Origin: Kitasatospora mediocidica KCTC 9733
GTDB lineage: Bacteria > Actinomycetota > Actinomycetes > Streptomycetales > Streptomycetaceae
NCBI RefSeq assembly: GCF_000744225.1
Contig: NZ_JQLN01000006.1
Location: 434,001 to 498,000, forward strand
Length of the DNA stretch: 64,000 nt
Reading direction: 5' to 3'
Shown here piece by piece: positions 1-8,695 of the stretch (its first letter is position 1; every line of letters starts with the position of its first letter). The notes under the pieces are model-generated. The model was not told where the DNA came from. It did not search any database and worked only from the letters and a program-made list of their open reading frames with translations. A program made the translations under genes and the position numbers.

Positions 1-149
1 CCGAGTTTCGCCGCCCTGGCCAGACCGTCGGAGGCCGGGTCGATGCCGGCCATCGCCACCATCCGCAGCGACGTCGAGAGCGTCAACACCTTGATCATCA
101 GGTCGGTGCCGATGTTGCCGGACCCGATCACGGCTACGCCGGTGGTCAT
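1..149 (-). CDS. mhpF: Acetaldehyde dehydrogenase (acylating), 5' end only
   Basis: This is the N-terminal ~49 residues of an acylating acetaldehyde dehydrogenase; the rest lies beyond the left edge. The family converts acetaldehyde, NAD+ and CoA to acetyl-CoA and normally partners 4-hydroxy-2-oxovalerate aldolase at the end of meta-cleavage pathways. Visible features are the dinucleotide-binding motif IGSGNIGTDL right after the start and the typical GIDPASDGLARA segment. The ATG overlaps the TGA of the hydratase gene (ATGA), so it is the last gene visible in the tryptophan catabolic operon. The missing aldolase and the remaining steps are expected further left. The symbol follows E. coli usage; dmpF/nbaJ are equivalent names. 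Confidence 0.85.
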   Translation of the reverse strand, partial: MTTGVAVIGSGNIGTDLMIKVLTLSTSLRMVAMAGIDPASDGLARAAKL

Positions 150-946
150 GCGCTCTCCCTGTGTTCGAAGCCGACCCGGACCGAGCCCAGGCCGGAGATC
201 CTCGCCTCGTACATGCCGCCCGCGGTGACCGGCACCATCGGGCCCAGTGCCCCCGAGAGCACCACCTCGCCGGCCTTCAACGGTCGCCCTGAGCGTGCCA
301 GTTGACCCGCCAGCCAGGCCACCGCGTGCAGCGGGTTGCCCAGGCAGGCGGCGCCCGCGCCGACCGAGACCGGCTCGCCGCGGTGCTCCAGCACCATCCC
401 GCAGAGCCGCAGGTCCAGTTCCGCCGGTGAGCGCGGGGTGGTGCCGAGCACGAACAGCCCGCTGGAGCCGTTGTCGGCCACCGTGTCGACGATGGAGATG
501 TCCCAGCCGGCCACCCGCGAGTCGACGATCTCGATCGCCGGCAGCACGAACTCCGTCGCCCGGATCACGTCGGCGACCGTCGGTTCCTCGTACGGCAGGT
601 CGGCGCCGAGCACGAAGGCGACCTCCGCCTCCACCTTGGGCTGCAGCAGCCGGCCGAGGTCCACCTCGGCGCCGTCGGGCACCGCCATGTCGGCGAACAG
701 CACGCCGAAGTCGGGCTGGAAGACCCCGAAGGCCTGCTGCACCGCCGGCGAGGTCAGACCGACCTTCGCCCCGACCGGCCGCCGCCCCTGGGCCGTCCAC
801 TCCTCCACCTGGGCCCGCTGCACCGCGTACGCCGCTTCGACGTCGCCCACCTCCAGCACCTTCCCGCGCAGCGGCGGGCAGGGCACCTTGCTGCGGTAGG
901 CGCCGGTGAGGATCGCGGCCGCCTCGCGCACCGCCTCGGCGCTCAT
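146..946 (-). CDS. mhpD: 2-keto-4-pentenoate hydratase / 4-oxalocrotonate decarboxylase family
   Basis: A 266-residue member of the fumarylacetoacetate-hydrolase fold group that includes 2-oxopent-4-enoate hydratase and 4-oxalocrotonate decarboxylase. Supporting segments are GAKVGLTSPAVQQAFGV near the N-terminus, PKVEAEVAFVLG (acidic metal ligands) and the C-terminal SGALGPMVPV. The ATG at 946 overlaps the TGA of the aldehyde dehydrogenase, and its own TGA overlaps the next ATG, so translation is probably coupled. In the 2-aminomuconate route both a decarboxylase and a hydratase of this fold are used. Sequence reading alone cannot tell which this is; adjacency to the acetaldehyde dehydrogenase slightly favours the hydratase. 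Confidence 0.8.
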   Translation of the reverse strand: MSAEAVREAAAILTGAYRSKVPCPPLRGKVLEVGDVEAAYAVQRAQVEEWTAQGRRPVGAKVGLTSPAVQQAFGVFQPDFGVLFADMAVPDGAEVDLGRLLQPKVEAEVAFVLGADLPYEEPTVADVIRATEFVLPAIEIVDSRVAGWDISIVDTVADNGSSGLFVLGTTPRSPAELDLRLCGMVLEHRGEPVSVGAGAACLGNPLHAVAWLAGQLARSGRPLKAGEVVLSGALGPMVPVTAGGMYEARISGLGSVRVGFEHRESA

Positions 947-2514
947 CGGCCCGCCCCCCGGTTGTCCCGGGCGCCGGACAGCGACCCGGGTGGCCCGTCC
1001 GCATCGCCGAACTGCACGCACACGTTGGTGAGTTCGCTGTAGAAGTCGATCGAGTGCCGGCCGCCCTCGCGGCCCACCCCCGAGGCCTTCATGCCGCCGA
1101 AGGGGGTGCGCAGGTCGCGCAGGAACCAGGTGTTGACCCAGACCAGGCCGACGTCCAGCGCGGCGCCCGCCCGGTGGGCCCGGCCGACGTCCCGGGTCCA
1201 GACGGTGGCCGCCAGGCCGTAGTCGCTGTCGTTGGCGAGGGCGAACGCCTCCTCCTCGTCGTCGAAGGGGGCGATGTGGCAGATCGGGCCGAAGATCTCC
1301 TCCCGGTTGGTGCGGGCCTGCGGGCCGAGGCCGGTGATCACCGTCGGCCGGACGTACCAACCGCCGTCGCGGGCGTCGCCGAAGGCCGGGACGTCGCCGC
1401 CGGTGAGCACGGTGGCGCCCTCCGCGCGGGCCAGGTCGTAGCAGCCGAGCACCTTGTCGCGGTGCCGGCGGGAGATCAGCGGGATGGTGCCGGTGGCCTC
1501 GTCGGTGGGCCAGCCGAAGGCGAGCCCGCCCGCGCGCTCGGCCAGCCGGGCGGTGAACTCCTCGAAGACCGGGCGCTGGACGTAGAGGCGTTCGGTGCAC
1601 AGGCAGACCTGGCCGCCGTTGGTGAAGGAGGAGCGCACCGAGCCCTCGACGGCCGCGTCGAGGTCGGCGTCGGCGAAGACCAACCCGGCGTTCTTGCCGC
1701 CCAGTTCAAAGGACTGGGCCTTCACGCCGTCGGCGGCGGCCCGGGTGATGGCGCTGCCGGTGGCGGACTCGCCGGTGAAGGTGATGGCGTCCACGCCGGG
1801 GTGGCGGGTGAGGAACTCGCCCGCGGAGTCCGGCCCGTAGCCGTGTACCAGGTTGAACACCCCGTCGGGCACCCTGGCCGCGGCCATCACCTCGGCGAGC
1901 AGCGTCGCCGAGGAGGGGGTCTCCTCCGAGGGCTTGACCACCACGGTGTTGCCGCAGGCCAGCGCCGGGGCGACCTTCCAGGTGAGCAGCAGCAGCGGCA
2001 GGTTCCACGGCACGATGACGGCCACCACGCCGACCGGCTTGCGCACCGCGTAGTTCAGCGCCCGGCCGCCGCCCGGGGTGGCGGTGGTGTACGACTCCGT
2101 CCCGACGGTGGCCGCGATGTCCGCGAAGGCACGGAAGTTGGCCGCCCCGCGCGGCACGTCCAGGGTGCGGGCCTGGGCGATCGACTTGCCGGTGTCGCCG
2201 ATCTCGGCCGCGACGACGTCCTCGAAGCGGCGCTCCAGCTCGTCCGCGACCCGGCGCAGCACGATCGCCCGCTCCTGCTCGCTCATCCGCCCCCACGGCC
2301 CGCGCAGCGCGGCGCGGGCGGCGCCCACCGCCGCGTCGACGGTGTCGGCGTCGGCCTCGGCGACCTCGAAGAGCGTCTCGCCGGTCACCGGGCTCGACTT
2401 CTCGAAGGTCTTGGCCGCGCCCACGAACTCGCCGCCGACATAGTTGCGCAGCAGCCGGGGCGCGCCGTCCGGCCGTCCGGACAGCAGCCCCGGATGCCAC
2501 AGCTGACTGGTCAC
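943..2514 (-). CDS. 2-aminomuconic/2-hydroxymuconic semialdehyde dehydrogenase
   Basis: A 523-residue NAD-dependent aldehyde dehydrogenase. Its place in the operon predicts oxidation of 2-aminomuconate-6-semialdehyde to 2-aminomuconate, after ring cleavage of 3-hydroxyanthranilate and decarboxylation. Visible motifs are VPWNLPLLLLTWKVAPAL (cofactor/substrate fold), TGESATGS, the catalytic glutamate segment FELGGKNAGLVFADAD, the catalytic cysteine in GGQVCLCTERLYVQ and EEIFGPICHIAPF. The GTG start at 2514 overlaps the monooxygenase TGA (GTGA). An in-frame extension upstream exists but reads antisense-like, low-complexity Arg/Ala sequence, so it was rejected. The family also contains 2-hydroxymuconic semialdehyde dehydrogenases; context decides for the amino compound. 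Confidence 0.85.
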   Translation of the reverse strand: MTSQLWHPGLLSGRPDGAPRLLRNYVGGEFVGAAKTFEKSSPVTGETLFEVAEADADTVDAAVGAARAALRGPWGRMSEQERAIVLRRVADELERRFEDVVAAEIGDTGKSIAQARTLDVPRGAANFRAFADIAATVGTESYTTATPGGGRALNYAVRKPVGVVAVIVPWNLPLLLLTWKVAPALACGNTVVVKPSEETPSSATLLAEVMAAARVPDGVFNLVHGYGPDSAGEFLTRHPGVDAITFTGESATGSAITRAAADGVKAQSFELGGKNAGLVFADADLDAAVEGSVRSSFTNGGQVCLCTERLYVQRPVFEEFTARLAERAGGLAFGWPTDEATGTIPLISRRHRDKVLGCYDLARAEGATVLTGGDVPAFGDARDGGWYVRPTVITGLGPQARTNREEIFGPICHIAPFDDEEEAFALANDSDYGLAATVWTRDVGRAHRAGAALDVGLVWVNTWFLRDLRTPFGGMKASGVGREGGRHSIDFYSELTNVCVQFGDADGPPGSLSGARDNRGAGR

Positions 2515-3860
2515 ATGGTCCTCCCGATCTTGTACAAACCTGCGGCCACGGCGCCCACCAGGACGGCGGTCGCACCCCCGAGCAGCTGTTGCTGGCGCCG
2601 CACGCGCCGGCGCACCTGCGCGTACGGCACGGTGGAGAAGGACACCAGCTCGTAGCGCGAGACGAACCGGCCGGGCAGCGCCCGTTCCAGCGCGTGTTCC
2701 ACGCTCCTGACGCACCGGAAGACCGGCGAGGCGACCTTGTCGCGCATCTCCACGAAGTTGGCCAGCGCCATCTCCGCGATCGCGTCGGCGTTGGCCTTGC
2801 GGCGCCGCTCGAAGAGCGGCAGCGCCCGCCGCCAGTCGCCGCCGGTCTCCTCCAGGCAGCGGTCCAGCTCGACGACGTCCTCGAAGCCGCAGTTGGCGCC
2901 CTGGCCGTAGAACGGCACGATGGCGTGCGCGGCGTCGCCGACCAGGGCGACCCGGCCGCGGGTCTGCCAGGGGGCGCAGCGCACCGTGCCGAGCCGGCCG
3001 ACCGGGTTGTGCCGGTAGTCGTCCGCCAGGTCCGGCGCCAGCGGGAGCAAGTCGGGGTAGTGGGTGCGGAAGTGCGCTTCGACGGCGGCCGGCGTGCTCA
3101 GCGCCTCGAAGCTTCCCGGGCCGCTGGCCGGCCAGAACATGGTGCAGGTGAACGACCGGTCGGGGTTCGGCAGCGCGATCATCATCGAGGTGCCGCGCGG
3201 CCAGATGTGCAGCGCGCCGGGGTCGAGCGCGAACTCGCCGTCCACCGCGGGGACGGTCAACTCCTTGTAGCCGTAGTCGAGATAGTCCACCTCCTCGACG
3301 CTCTCGCGGCGGGCTACCAGCTGGCCGCGCACCACCGAGCCGGCTCCGTCGGCGCCGAGCACCACCGCGGCGCCGGTGCGCACCTCGCCCTGCGGGGTCT
3401 CGTACGTCATCGCGCCCCCGGCCGGGTCGAGCCCGGTCAGCCGGTGCCGGAAGTGGACGGTGACGCCCGGGGCGGCCTCGGCGGCGTCGAGCAGCGCGTT
3501 GTTGAGCGCGCCGCGGCTGATCGAGTTGATCGCGCGTTCGCCGTCGTGGCTGTACTGCTGGTAGTCCAGCGGGCCGGTCACCGGGTGGATCATGCGGCCG
3601 CGCATCGGCAGCGCGTCGGCCATGATCCGCTCTTCCAGGCCGATTCGGCGCAGCGCGTCCAGTCCGCGTTCCGAGAGGGCGAGGTTGATCGACCGGCCGC
3701 GCTCGGCACCGCCGGTGCGCGGGTCCGGACGGCGTTCGTACAGGTCCACCCGGTAGCCGCGGCGGGCCAGGTAGCAGGCGAGCAGGCAGCCGGCCAACCC
3801 CGCGCCGACGACGGCGATCGGCTCGGGCGGCCCGGCCTTCGCAGCCCCCGGGCCCGTCAT
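2511..3860 (-). CDS. kmo: Kynurenine 3-monooxygenase
   Basis: A 449-residue flavoprotein hydroxylase predicted to convert L-kynurenine to 3-hydroxykynurenine with NADPH and O2. The FAD dinucleotide site VVGAGLAGCLLACYLARRG is at the N-terminus, followed by YERRPDPR and the KMO-typical GRSINLALSERG. The second FAD motif is GDAAHAIVPFYGQGANCGFED. The C-terminus has a short hydrophobic stretch (LLGGATAVLVGAVAAGLY), as in other KMOs that bind membranes. Length is normal for the family. The ATG at 3860 overlaps the kynureninase TGA, and its TGA overlaps the downstream GTG. KMO commits this operon to the 3-hydroxyanthranilate branch. Confidence 0.93.
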   Translation of the reverse strand: MTGPGAAKAGPPEPIAVVGAGLAGCLLACYLARRGYRVDLYERRPDPRTGGAERGRSINLALSERGLDALRRIGLEERIMADALPMRGRMIHPVTGPLDYQQYSHDGERAINSISRGALNNALLDAAEAAPGVTVHFRHRLTGLDPAGGAMTYETPQGEVRTGAAVVLGADGAGSVVRGQLVARRESVEEVDYLDYGYKELTVPAVDGEFALDPGALHIWPRGTSMMIALPNPDRSFTCTMFWPASGPGSFEALSTPAAVEAHFRTHYPDLLPLAPDLADDYRHNPVGRLGTVRCAPWQTRGRVALVGDAAHAIVPFYGQGANCGFEDVVELDRCLEETGGDWRRALPLFERRRKANADAIAEMALANFVEMRDKVASPVFRCVRSVEHALERALPGRFVSRYELVSFSTVPYAQVRRRVRRQQQLLGGATAVLVGAVAAGLYKIGRTM

Positions 3861-5149
3861 GCCGTCACCGCCACGGCGTCGGCCAGCGCGTCGGCCGCGC
3901 GCCAGCAGTCGTGGAAGGTCGAGTAGAGCGGGACGGGCGCGAGCCTGATGACGTCGGGCTCGCGTGCGTCGGCGATCACGCCGTAGCCGTGGCGCAGCCG
4001 CCGGGCCAACTCGGCGGCGCTGGCGCCGGTGAGGCGTACGGACAGCTGGCAGCCGCGACGCTCCGGCTCGCGCGGGGTGATCACGGTGAGCGGCCGCGCG
4101 GCACAGACGTCGTCCAGCAGGGTTTCCAGGTAGCCGGTCAACCGCAGGCTGCGGGCCCGTAGTTCGGCCATGCCCACCTTGTCGAAGAGCTCCAGCGAGG
4201 TGCGCACCGGGCCCATCGCGAGGATCGGCGGGTTGGAGACCTGCCAGGCGTCGGCCGTGGCCGGCGGGCGGCAGACCGGCTCCATCCGGAAGCGGGTCCC
4301 CGGCTCGGTGCTCCACCAGCCCTCCAGGCGGGGCAGCTCGCGGTCGGCGAGGTGGCGCTCATGGACGAAGGCGCCGGCCACCGCGCCCGGTCCGGCGTTG
4401 AGGTACTTGTAGGAGCACCAGGCGGCGAAGTCGACCCCCCAGTCGTGGAGTTGAAGCGGTATGTTGCCGACCGCGTGCGCCAGGTCCCAGCCGACGAGCG
4501 CGCCGGCCGCGTGTCCGGCGGCCGTGATGGCGGGGATGTCCAGGAGTTCGCCGGTGAGGTAGTTGACCCCGGCCAGCAGCACCAGGGCGACCCGCTGTCC
4601 TTCGCGGGCCAGGTGGTCGAGGATGTCCTCGGTGCGCAGGGTGGCTTCGCCGGCGCGCGGGCGAAGCCGGACCACGTCGGTGTCCGGGTCCAGGCCGTGC
4701 AGGCGGACCTGGCTGCGGACGGCGTAGCTGTCGGAGGGGAAGGCGCTGTCCTCGATCACCAGGCGCACCCGCTCGCCGTGCGGCCGGTAGAAGGAGACCA
4801 TCAGCAGATGCAGGTTGACCGTCAGGGAGTTCATCGCGACGGTCTCGGCGGGCCGGGCGCCGACCAGCCGCGCGGCCGGCTCGGTCAGCAGCTCGTGGTA
4901 GGGCAGCCAGGGCCGGCCGGCCTCCAAGTGGCCCTCGACGCCGAGCCGTTGCCAGTCGTCCAGATCCTCAAGCAGTTCGGCGCGGGTCGCCTTCGGTTGC
5001 AGGCCCAGGGAGTTGCCCGCGAAGTAGGCGGCCTCCTGGTACCGTCCGCCGTCGGCGGGCGGCAGGTGGAACAGGTCGCGGTGGCCGGGGTCGGCCGCGT
5101 CGAGCGCCAGTGCCTCCGGCTCGCAGGACACGTTCGGTCGGGTGCTCAC
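3857..5149 (-). CDS. kynU: Kynureninase
   Basis: A 430-residue PLP enzyme of fold type I that cleaves kynurenine or 3-hydroxykynurenine to (3-hydroxy)anthranilate and alanine. Recognisable segments are YFAGNSLGLQPKA near the N-terminus, MNSLTVNLHLLM, the PLP aspartate region GWDLAHAVGN and the Schiff-base lysine in WCSYKYLNAGPG. The GTG start at 5149 has a clear GGGGAGAG ribosome site about 7 bases upstream. It follows the dioxygenase stop by 43 bp and overlaps the KMO start (ATGA). Coupling to KMO suggests that 3-hydroxykynurenine is the working substrate. Confidence 0.94.
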   Translation of the reverse strand: MSTRPNVSCEPEALALDAADPGHRDLFHLPPADGGRYQEAAYFAGNSLGLQPKATRAELLEDLDDWQRLGVEGHLEAGRPWLPYHELLTEPAARLVGARPAETVAMNSLTVNLHLLMVSFYRPHGERVRLVIEDSAFPSDSYAVRSQVRLHGLDPDTDVVRLRPRAGEATLRTEDILDHLAREGQRVALVLLAGVNYLTGELLDIPAITAAGHAAGALVGWDLAHAVGNIPLQLHDWGVDFAAWCSYKYLNAGPGAVAGAFVHERHLADRELPRLEGWWSTEPGTRFRMEPVCRPPATADAWQVSNPPILAMGPVRTSLELFDKVGMAELRARSLRLTGYLETLLDDVCAARPLTVITPREPERRGCQLSVRLTGASAAELARRLRHGYGVIADAREPDVIRLAPVPLYSTFHDCWRAADALADAVAVTA

Positions 5150-5192
5150 AGGTGTTCTCTCCCCTCAGCTGGCGGCAGGCGGCAGTGCCGGC

Positions 5193-6080
5193 TCACATGT
5201 AGGTGCGGGCGGACCAGAGTTCGGGGAAGACCTCGCGGGCCATGCTCCGCTCCAGCCAGGCCAGGCCGTTGGAGCCGCCGCTGCCGGGCTTGGCCCCCAT
5301 CGCGCGGCGGACCGCGCTCAGGTGCCGGTAGCGCCACAGGCCGAACTGCTCGGCCACCTCGGTGAGGGCCTCGCCGAGCAGGCGCAGGTGGTTGTCCGGG
5401 CCGCCGTCGCGGTAGATCTCCACCCAGGCGGCCTCGACCGCCGGGTGCGGCGGGCGGTCGGCGGCGAAGTCCCGCTCGGTCAACTCGGCGGGGACGGCGT
5501 GGCCGTGGCGGGCGAGCAGCGCGATGACGTCGTCCCAGAGGCTGGGGGAGGCCAGGGCGTCGGCCAACTCCGCGTAGACGTCCAGCTGTCGGCGGAACGG
5601 CCGGATCAGTGAGGCGGTCTTCAGGTCGAGCAGGAACTCCAGGTGCCGGTACATCGCGGACTGGAAGCCGGAGCCCTCGCCGAGCTGGTTGCGGAACTTG
5701 TTGAAGTCCGCCGGGGTCATCCACCGCAGGCCCTGCCAGCTGGCGTTGAGCCCCTCCAGGTGCAGGGCGGCCCGACGCAGCGGGAGCAGTGCGCCCCAGA
5801 CGTCGTCCGCCCGCAGCAGCTGCTGCACCTCGCGCAGCTCGAACCGGGTGAGCCCGAAGTAGAGTTCCATCACCTGGCTGATCACCAGGAACGACATCTC
5901 ACCGGCGTCGTCGCTCAACGGGTACTGGAGGGCGTGCAGTTCCTCGGTGCGGACGTAGACGTCGTAGGGCACCCGGTCCGCGAACTCCAGGGTCGGCAGG
6001 CCTCCGCCGGCCCGCGCGCGCTCGGTGCGCTCCCGTGCCGTCGCCGGTCGCAGCACCGCGGTCGGAGCGCTCTCGTCCAT
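5193..6080 (-). CDS. kynA: Tryptophan 2,3-dioxygenase
   Basis: A 295-residue haem dioxygenase that opens the indole ring of L-tryptophan to N-formylkynurenine, the first step of the pathway. Family signatures include ELHALQYPLSDDAGEMSFLVISQVMELYF-type N-terminal helices (split here by memory of the family), LGEGSGFQSAMYRHLEFLL, and the proximal haem histidine in FGLWRYRHL followed by GSGGSNGLAWL. The ATG at 6080 has AGAAGGG 6 bases upstream; a TTG two codons earlier is possible but sits too close to that site. First gene of the minus-strand operon. No kynurenine formamidase is visible in the window. Confidence 0.94.
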   Translation of the reverse strand: MDESAPTAVLRPATARERTERARAGGGLPTLEFADRVPYDVYVRTEELHALQYPLSDDAGEMSFLVISQVMELYFGLTRFELREVQQLLRADDVWGALLPLRRAALHLEGLNASWQGLRWMTPADFNKFRNQLGEGSGFQSAMYRHLEFLLDLKTASLIRPFRRQLDVYAELADALASPSLWDDVIALLARHGHAVPAELTERDFAADRPPHPAVEAAWVEIYRDGGPDNHLRLLGEALTEVAEQFGLWRYRHLSAVRRAMGAKPGSGGSNGLAWLERSMAREVFPELWSARTYM

Positions 6081-6222
6081 GGTCAACCCTTCTGGTAGCA
6101 GGCCCGCTCATGATGGCGCCGGGGAGCGGGTTGGTGGAATAGTGAATCCACGGCGGCGGTGCCCCGCGACGTTGAGTTCGCGACGGGATCGCCATGATCA
6201 CTTCTGGGACGAAAGGTCCGCC
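6081..6222. promoter_or_regulatory. Divergent kynA / lrp control region
   Basis: A 142-bp space between two divergent starts, so promoters for both directions must lie here or just inside the genes. It holds an 18-bp imperfect palindrome at 6134-6151 (GTGGAATAGTGAATCCAC, arms GTGGA/TCCAC) and a second short dyad CGCGA..TCGCG around 6167-6184. Lrp/AsnC proteins bind such imperfect dyads, so 6134-6151 is a reasonable operator candidate. No clear -35/-10 pair could be assigned. Confidence 0.45.
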
Positions 6223-6672
6223 GTGGACGACATGGACTGGGCGATCCTGCGGGAGCTCCAGAGCGATGCGCGACTCTCCTACAGCGAGTTGTCCAGGCGG
6301 GTGCACCTGTCACCGCCGGCGGTCACCGAACGGGTGCGCAGGATGGAGGAGGCGGGCGTGATCACCGGCTACCACGCCCACGTGGAGTCGGCCCGCGCGG
6401 GCTGGTGTGTGCCCGCCTTCATCCGGATGTCCTGCTACGGACCCACCTGCCTGCTGCGCGACCCGGAGGTGATGCGGTGGCCCGGGGTGCGCGAGATCCA
6501 CCGGGTCACCGGCGACGCGTGCAGCATCCTCAAGGTGGAGGCCGAGTCGATCGAGGCGTTCGAGGCGCTGATCGACCGGCTCTCCTCGTACGGGCGGCCG
6601 TCGAGCACGATGGTGCTCTCCACCCAGCTGGACTGGCGCTCGGTCACCGCCACGGGGCCGTCGGCGGGCTGA
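6223..6672 (+). CDS. Lrp/AsnC family transcriptional regulator of tryptophan catabolism
   Basis: A 149-residue Lrp/AsnC regulator. The N-terminal winged helix-turn-helix reads MDWAILRELQSDARLSYSELSRRVHLSPPAVTERV-like (helix 3 around SPPAVTERVRRMEEAG, then the GVITGYHA wing), followed by a RAM/effector domain (residues ~65-145). The GTG start at 6223 has GAAAGG 6 bases upstream; a downstream ATG at 6232 would remove only three residues. Divergent orientation to kynA strongly suggests it controls the operon in response to tryptophan or kynurenine, by analogy with AsnC-type KynR in proteobacteria. That role is inferred from position, not shown. Confidence 0.85.
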   Translation: MDDMDWAILRELQSDARLSYSELSRRVHLSPPAVTERVRRMEEAGVITGYHAHVESARAGWCVPAFIRMSCYGPTCLLRDPEVMRWPGVREIHRVTGDACSILKVEAESIEAFEALIDRLSSYGRPSSTMVLSTQLDWRSVTATGPSAG

Positions 6673-7114
6673 GGCGCGGGCTCAGCCGGTTTGGTGGAGG
6701 ATTTGTGAAGCTTCGCCAACTTTGAACGTGCTGGTCGGAGGGGCTGGCGTGCGGGCTCTCTGGGGTGCTCGGGCTGGTTGACCGCGGGAGCCTGGGCTCT
6801 ATCCGCCGTGCCTTCAGGTGCGCGGATCCGTGTTCGGCCGGAGCGTGTCCGGCGGCCAGGATCCGGTTGGCCTGCTTCTGGCTCGGGGTGAGCTCGCGGG
6901 CGCGGGAGGTCTTGTAACCGGTGGCGTGCGCCGAGCCCGATCGGCGAGGCACTTTCCGGGCGGGTGGGGCGGGCGCTACTGTCGGACTGCGGTGCCACGG
7001 AGCGCCTCCGGTCCGCGGGAAGGGCTCAGCCCATCCGGGTTCACCTGTGCGTACGGCCCTGCACTCCTTTCGGCCTGACCACGCGGACAGCAGGCATGAC
7101 GAGAGGAGGCCGTT
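6673..7114. other. 442-bp intergenic stretch with one arm of a long inverted repeat
   Basis: No convincing gene is seen here. It contains the left arm (6727-6781) of a ~55-bp repeat whose reverse complement is at 8997-9050, and ends with the GGAGG ribosome site (7105-7109) of the ankyrin gene. The frames open through it have antisense-type composition. Confidence 0.6.
6727..6781 (+). repeat. Left arm of ~55-bp inverted repeat flanking the ankyrin gene
   Basis: Reverse complement of 6727-6781 matches 8997-9050 with only a few differences (one 1-base length change and about four substitutions). The shared core on the minus strand runs TCAACCAGCCCGAGCACCC then GAGAGCCCGCACGCCAGCCC. Similarity continues weakly outward into a GGCGAAG motif on both sides. 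Confidence 0.8.
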
Positions 7115-8695
7115 GTGCCGACCGATCCTTCCCCCGTGAACCCCGCCCCGGCTGCAGGCCGGAGCCCCGGTCATCGGATCCTGCCGGAGGACGCCGACCT
7201 GGACCACCTGCGCGGGCAGTGCCGAACCCTGCAACGTGCTGTCCGCCGGGGCGATCCCGACGCCGTCCGCAGGGTCGCCGCATACGGCCTCGTCGCCGAC
7301 CAGGGGTTCGCGCTCAGTTCCGCGCAACTGGTCGTCGCTCGCGAGTACGGATTCGCCGGCTGGCCCCGGCTGAAGCACTACCTGCAGACCATCGCCCGCT
7401 ATCGCTGGGATCCCAGCGAAAACACAGCCGTCGAGCGCGCCACCGAGAGCCCGGCCGATCGCTTCTGTCGATTCGCCTGCCTCGGCTACACCGCAGCGGA
7501 CGGCCCCGACCGCTGGTCCCAGGCAGCTGAACTGCTTGCGCAGGACCCGGGCATCGTCGACCTCAGCATCTGGGCCGCGGGTGCGGCCGCCGACGTGGCT
7601 GCCCTGCGCCGCCATCTCGCTGCGGACCCGGCGGGCCCCGGCGTCGCGGCCACCCGGCGTGGCGGCCCCTACCGTTGGACGCCGCTGTTCTACCTGGTGT
7701 ACTCGCGCCTCGGGGTGATCGCCCGAGACGGCGCCGGGTCCGACGGCACGCACGGCACCGTCGGCCGGGACACCACGGTCGCCGCCCGGTTGCTGCTCGA
7801 CGCCGGGGCCGATCCGCACGAAGGCTACCTCTGGCACGGCCTGCCGACCCCGTTCACCCTGCTCACCGGTGCATTCGGGGAGGGCGAGCAGGGACCGCTG
7901 CGACAGCCCCGGCATCCCGACTCGCTCGCCCTGGCCCGGCAGTTCCTGGACGCCGGCGCGGATCCGTCGGACGGCCAGGCGCTGTACAACCGGATGTTCG
8001 GTACCGACGACGACCATCTGCGCCTGCTGTTCGGCTACGGTCTCGGGCAGGGCGACGGCGGCCCGTGGCGGGCCCGTCTCGGCGAGGCCCTGGACACCCC
8101 GCAGCAACTGCTGCGCGGACAACTCGGCTGGGCCGTCGACCATCGCCAGGGGAAACGGGTCAAGCTCCTGGTCGAGCACGGCGTGGACGTACGCACCCCG
8201 TTCGCCGACGGTCGCACCCCCGCCGCCCGGGCCCTGCGCAACGGCGACCAGGATCTCGTGGACCACCTGGTCGCCCACGGCGCGGAGATCCCGTCCGCGG
8301 ACCCGGTGGACGCGCTGCTCGGCGCGGCTCTGGCGGGCGATGGGCCCGCCGTCGCCCGGCTGCTCGCCGCGCGCCCCGGGGTTGCCGCCGAAGCGAGGGA
8401 GGCCCGTCCGTCGGCGATGGTCTGGGCGGCGGCGAACGGCCGGCCGGGGGCGCTGCGCCTGCTGGCCGGGCTCGGTTTCGACGTCAACGCGCTCGGCCGT
8501 GGGGACATCCCCTCCGACCAGCCCTGGGAGACCGCCCTGCACCAGGCGGCCGCGGCCGACGACGTCCCGTCGATCCGGCTGCTGCTGGAGTTGGGTGCCG
8601 ACCCGTCCATCCGCGACCGGCGCTTCGACGCCACTCCCCTGGATTGGGCCCACCATCTCGGCCGGCCGGAAGCGGCCCGGGAGTTGGCGGACTGA
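7115..8695 (+). CDS. Ankyrin-repeat protein
   Basis: A 526-residue, apparently cytosolic protein (no signal peptide or membrane helix). After an N-terminal ~100-residue region (LRGQCRTLQRAVRRGDPDAV...), ankyrin-type units recur: VAARLLLDAGADPHEG, LARQFLDAGADPSDGQALYN, VKLLVEHGVDVRTPFADGRTPAARAL, LVDHLVAHGAEIPS, ALRLLAGLGFDVNALG and SIRLLLELGADPSIRDRRFDATPLDWA. Ankyrin repeats mediate protein-protein binding; no enzymatic domain is visible. The GTG start at 7115 has GGAGG 5 bases upstream. It stands alone between an Lrp gene and a two-component system and is flanked by inverted repeats (6727-6781, 8997-9050), which may mark a transferred cassette. Partner unknown. Confidence 0.8.
   Translation: MPTDPSPVNPAPAAGRSPGHRILPEDADLDHLRGQCRTLQRAVRRGDPDAVRRVAAYGLVADQGFALSSAQLVVAREYGFAGWPRLKHYLQTIARYRWDPSENTAVERATESPADRFCRFACLGYTAADGPDRWSQAAELLAQDPGIVDLSIWAAGAAADVAALRRHLAADPAGPGVAATRRGGPYRWTPLFYLVYSRLGVIARDGAGSDGTHGTVGRDTTVAARLLLDAGADPHEGYLWHGLPTPFTLLTGAFGEGEQGPLRQPRHPDSLALARQFLDAGADPSDGQALYNRMFGTDDDHLRLLFGYGLGQGDGGPWRARLGEALDTPQQLLRGQLGWAVDHRQGKRVKLLVEHGVDVRTPFADGRTPAARALRNGDQDLVDHLVAHGAEIPSADPVDALLGAALAGDGPAVARLLAARPGVAAEAREARPSAMVWAAANGRPGALRLLAGLGFDVNALGRGDIPSDQPWETALHQAAAADDVPSIRLLLELGADPSIRDRRFDATPLDWAHHLGRPEAARELAD

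Noticed and set aside
1054..5365. Long plus-strand frames opposite the kynurenine operon.
   Set aside because: Antisense shadows; the minus strand carries five recognisable catabolic enzymes with coupled starts.
1..6080. Idea that the kyn genes belong to an actinomycin or other antibiotic cluster.
   Set aside because: Presence of KMO, a semialdehyde dehydrogenase, hydratase and acetaldehyde dehydrogenase makes full catabolism the simpler reading; no NRPS is present.
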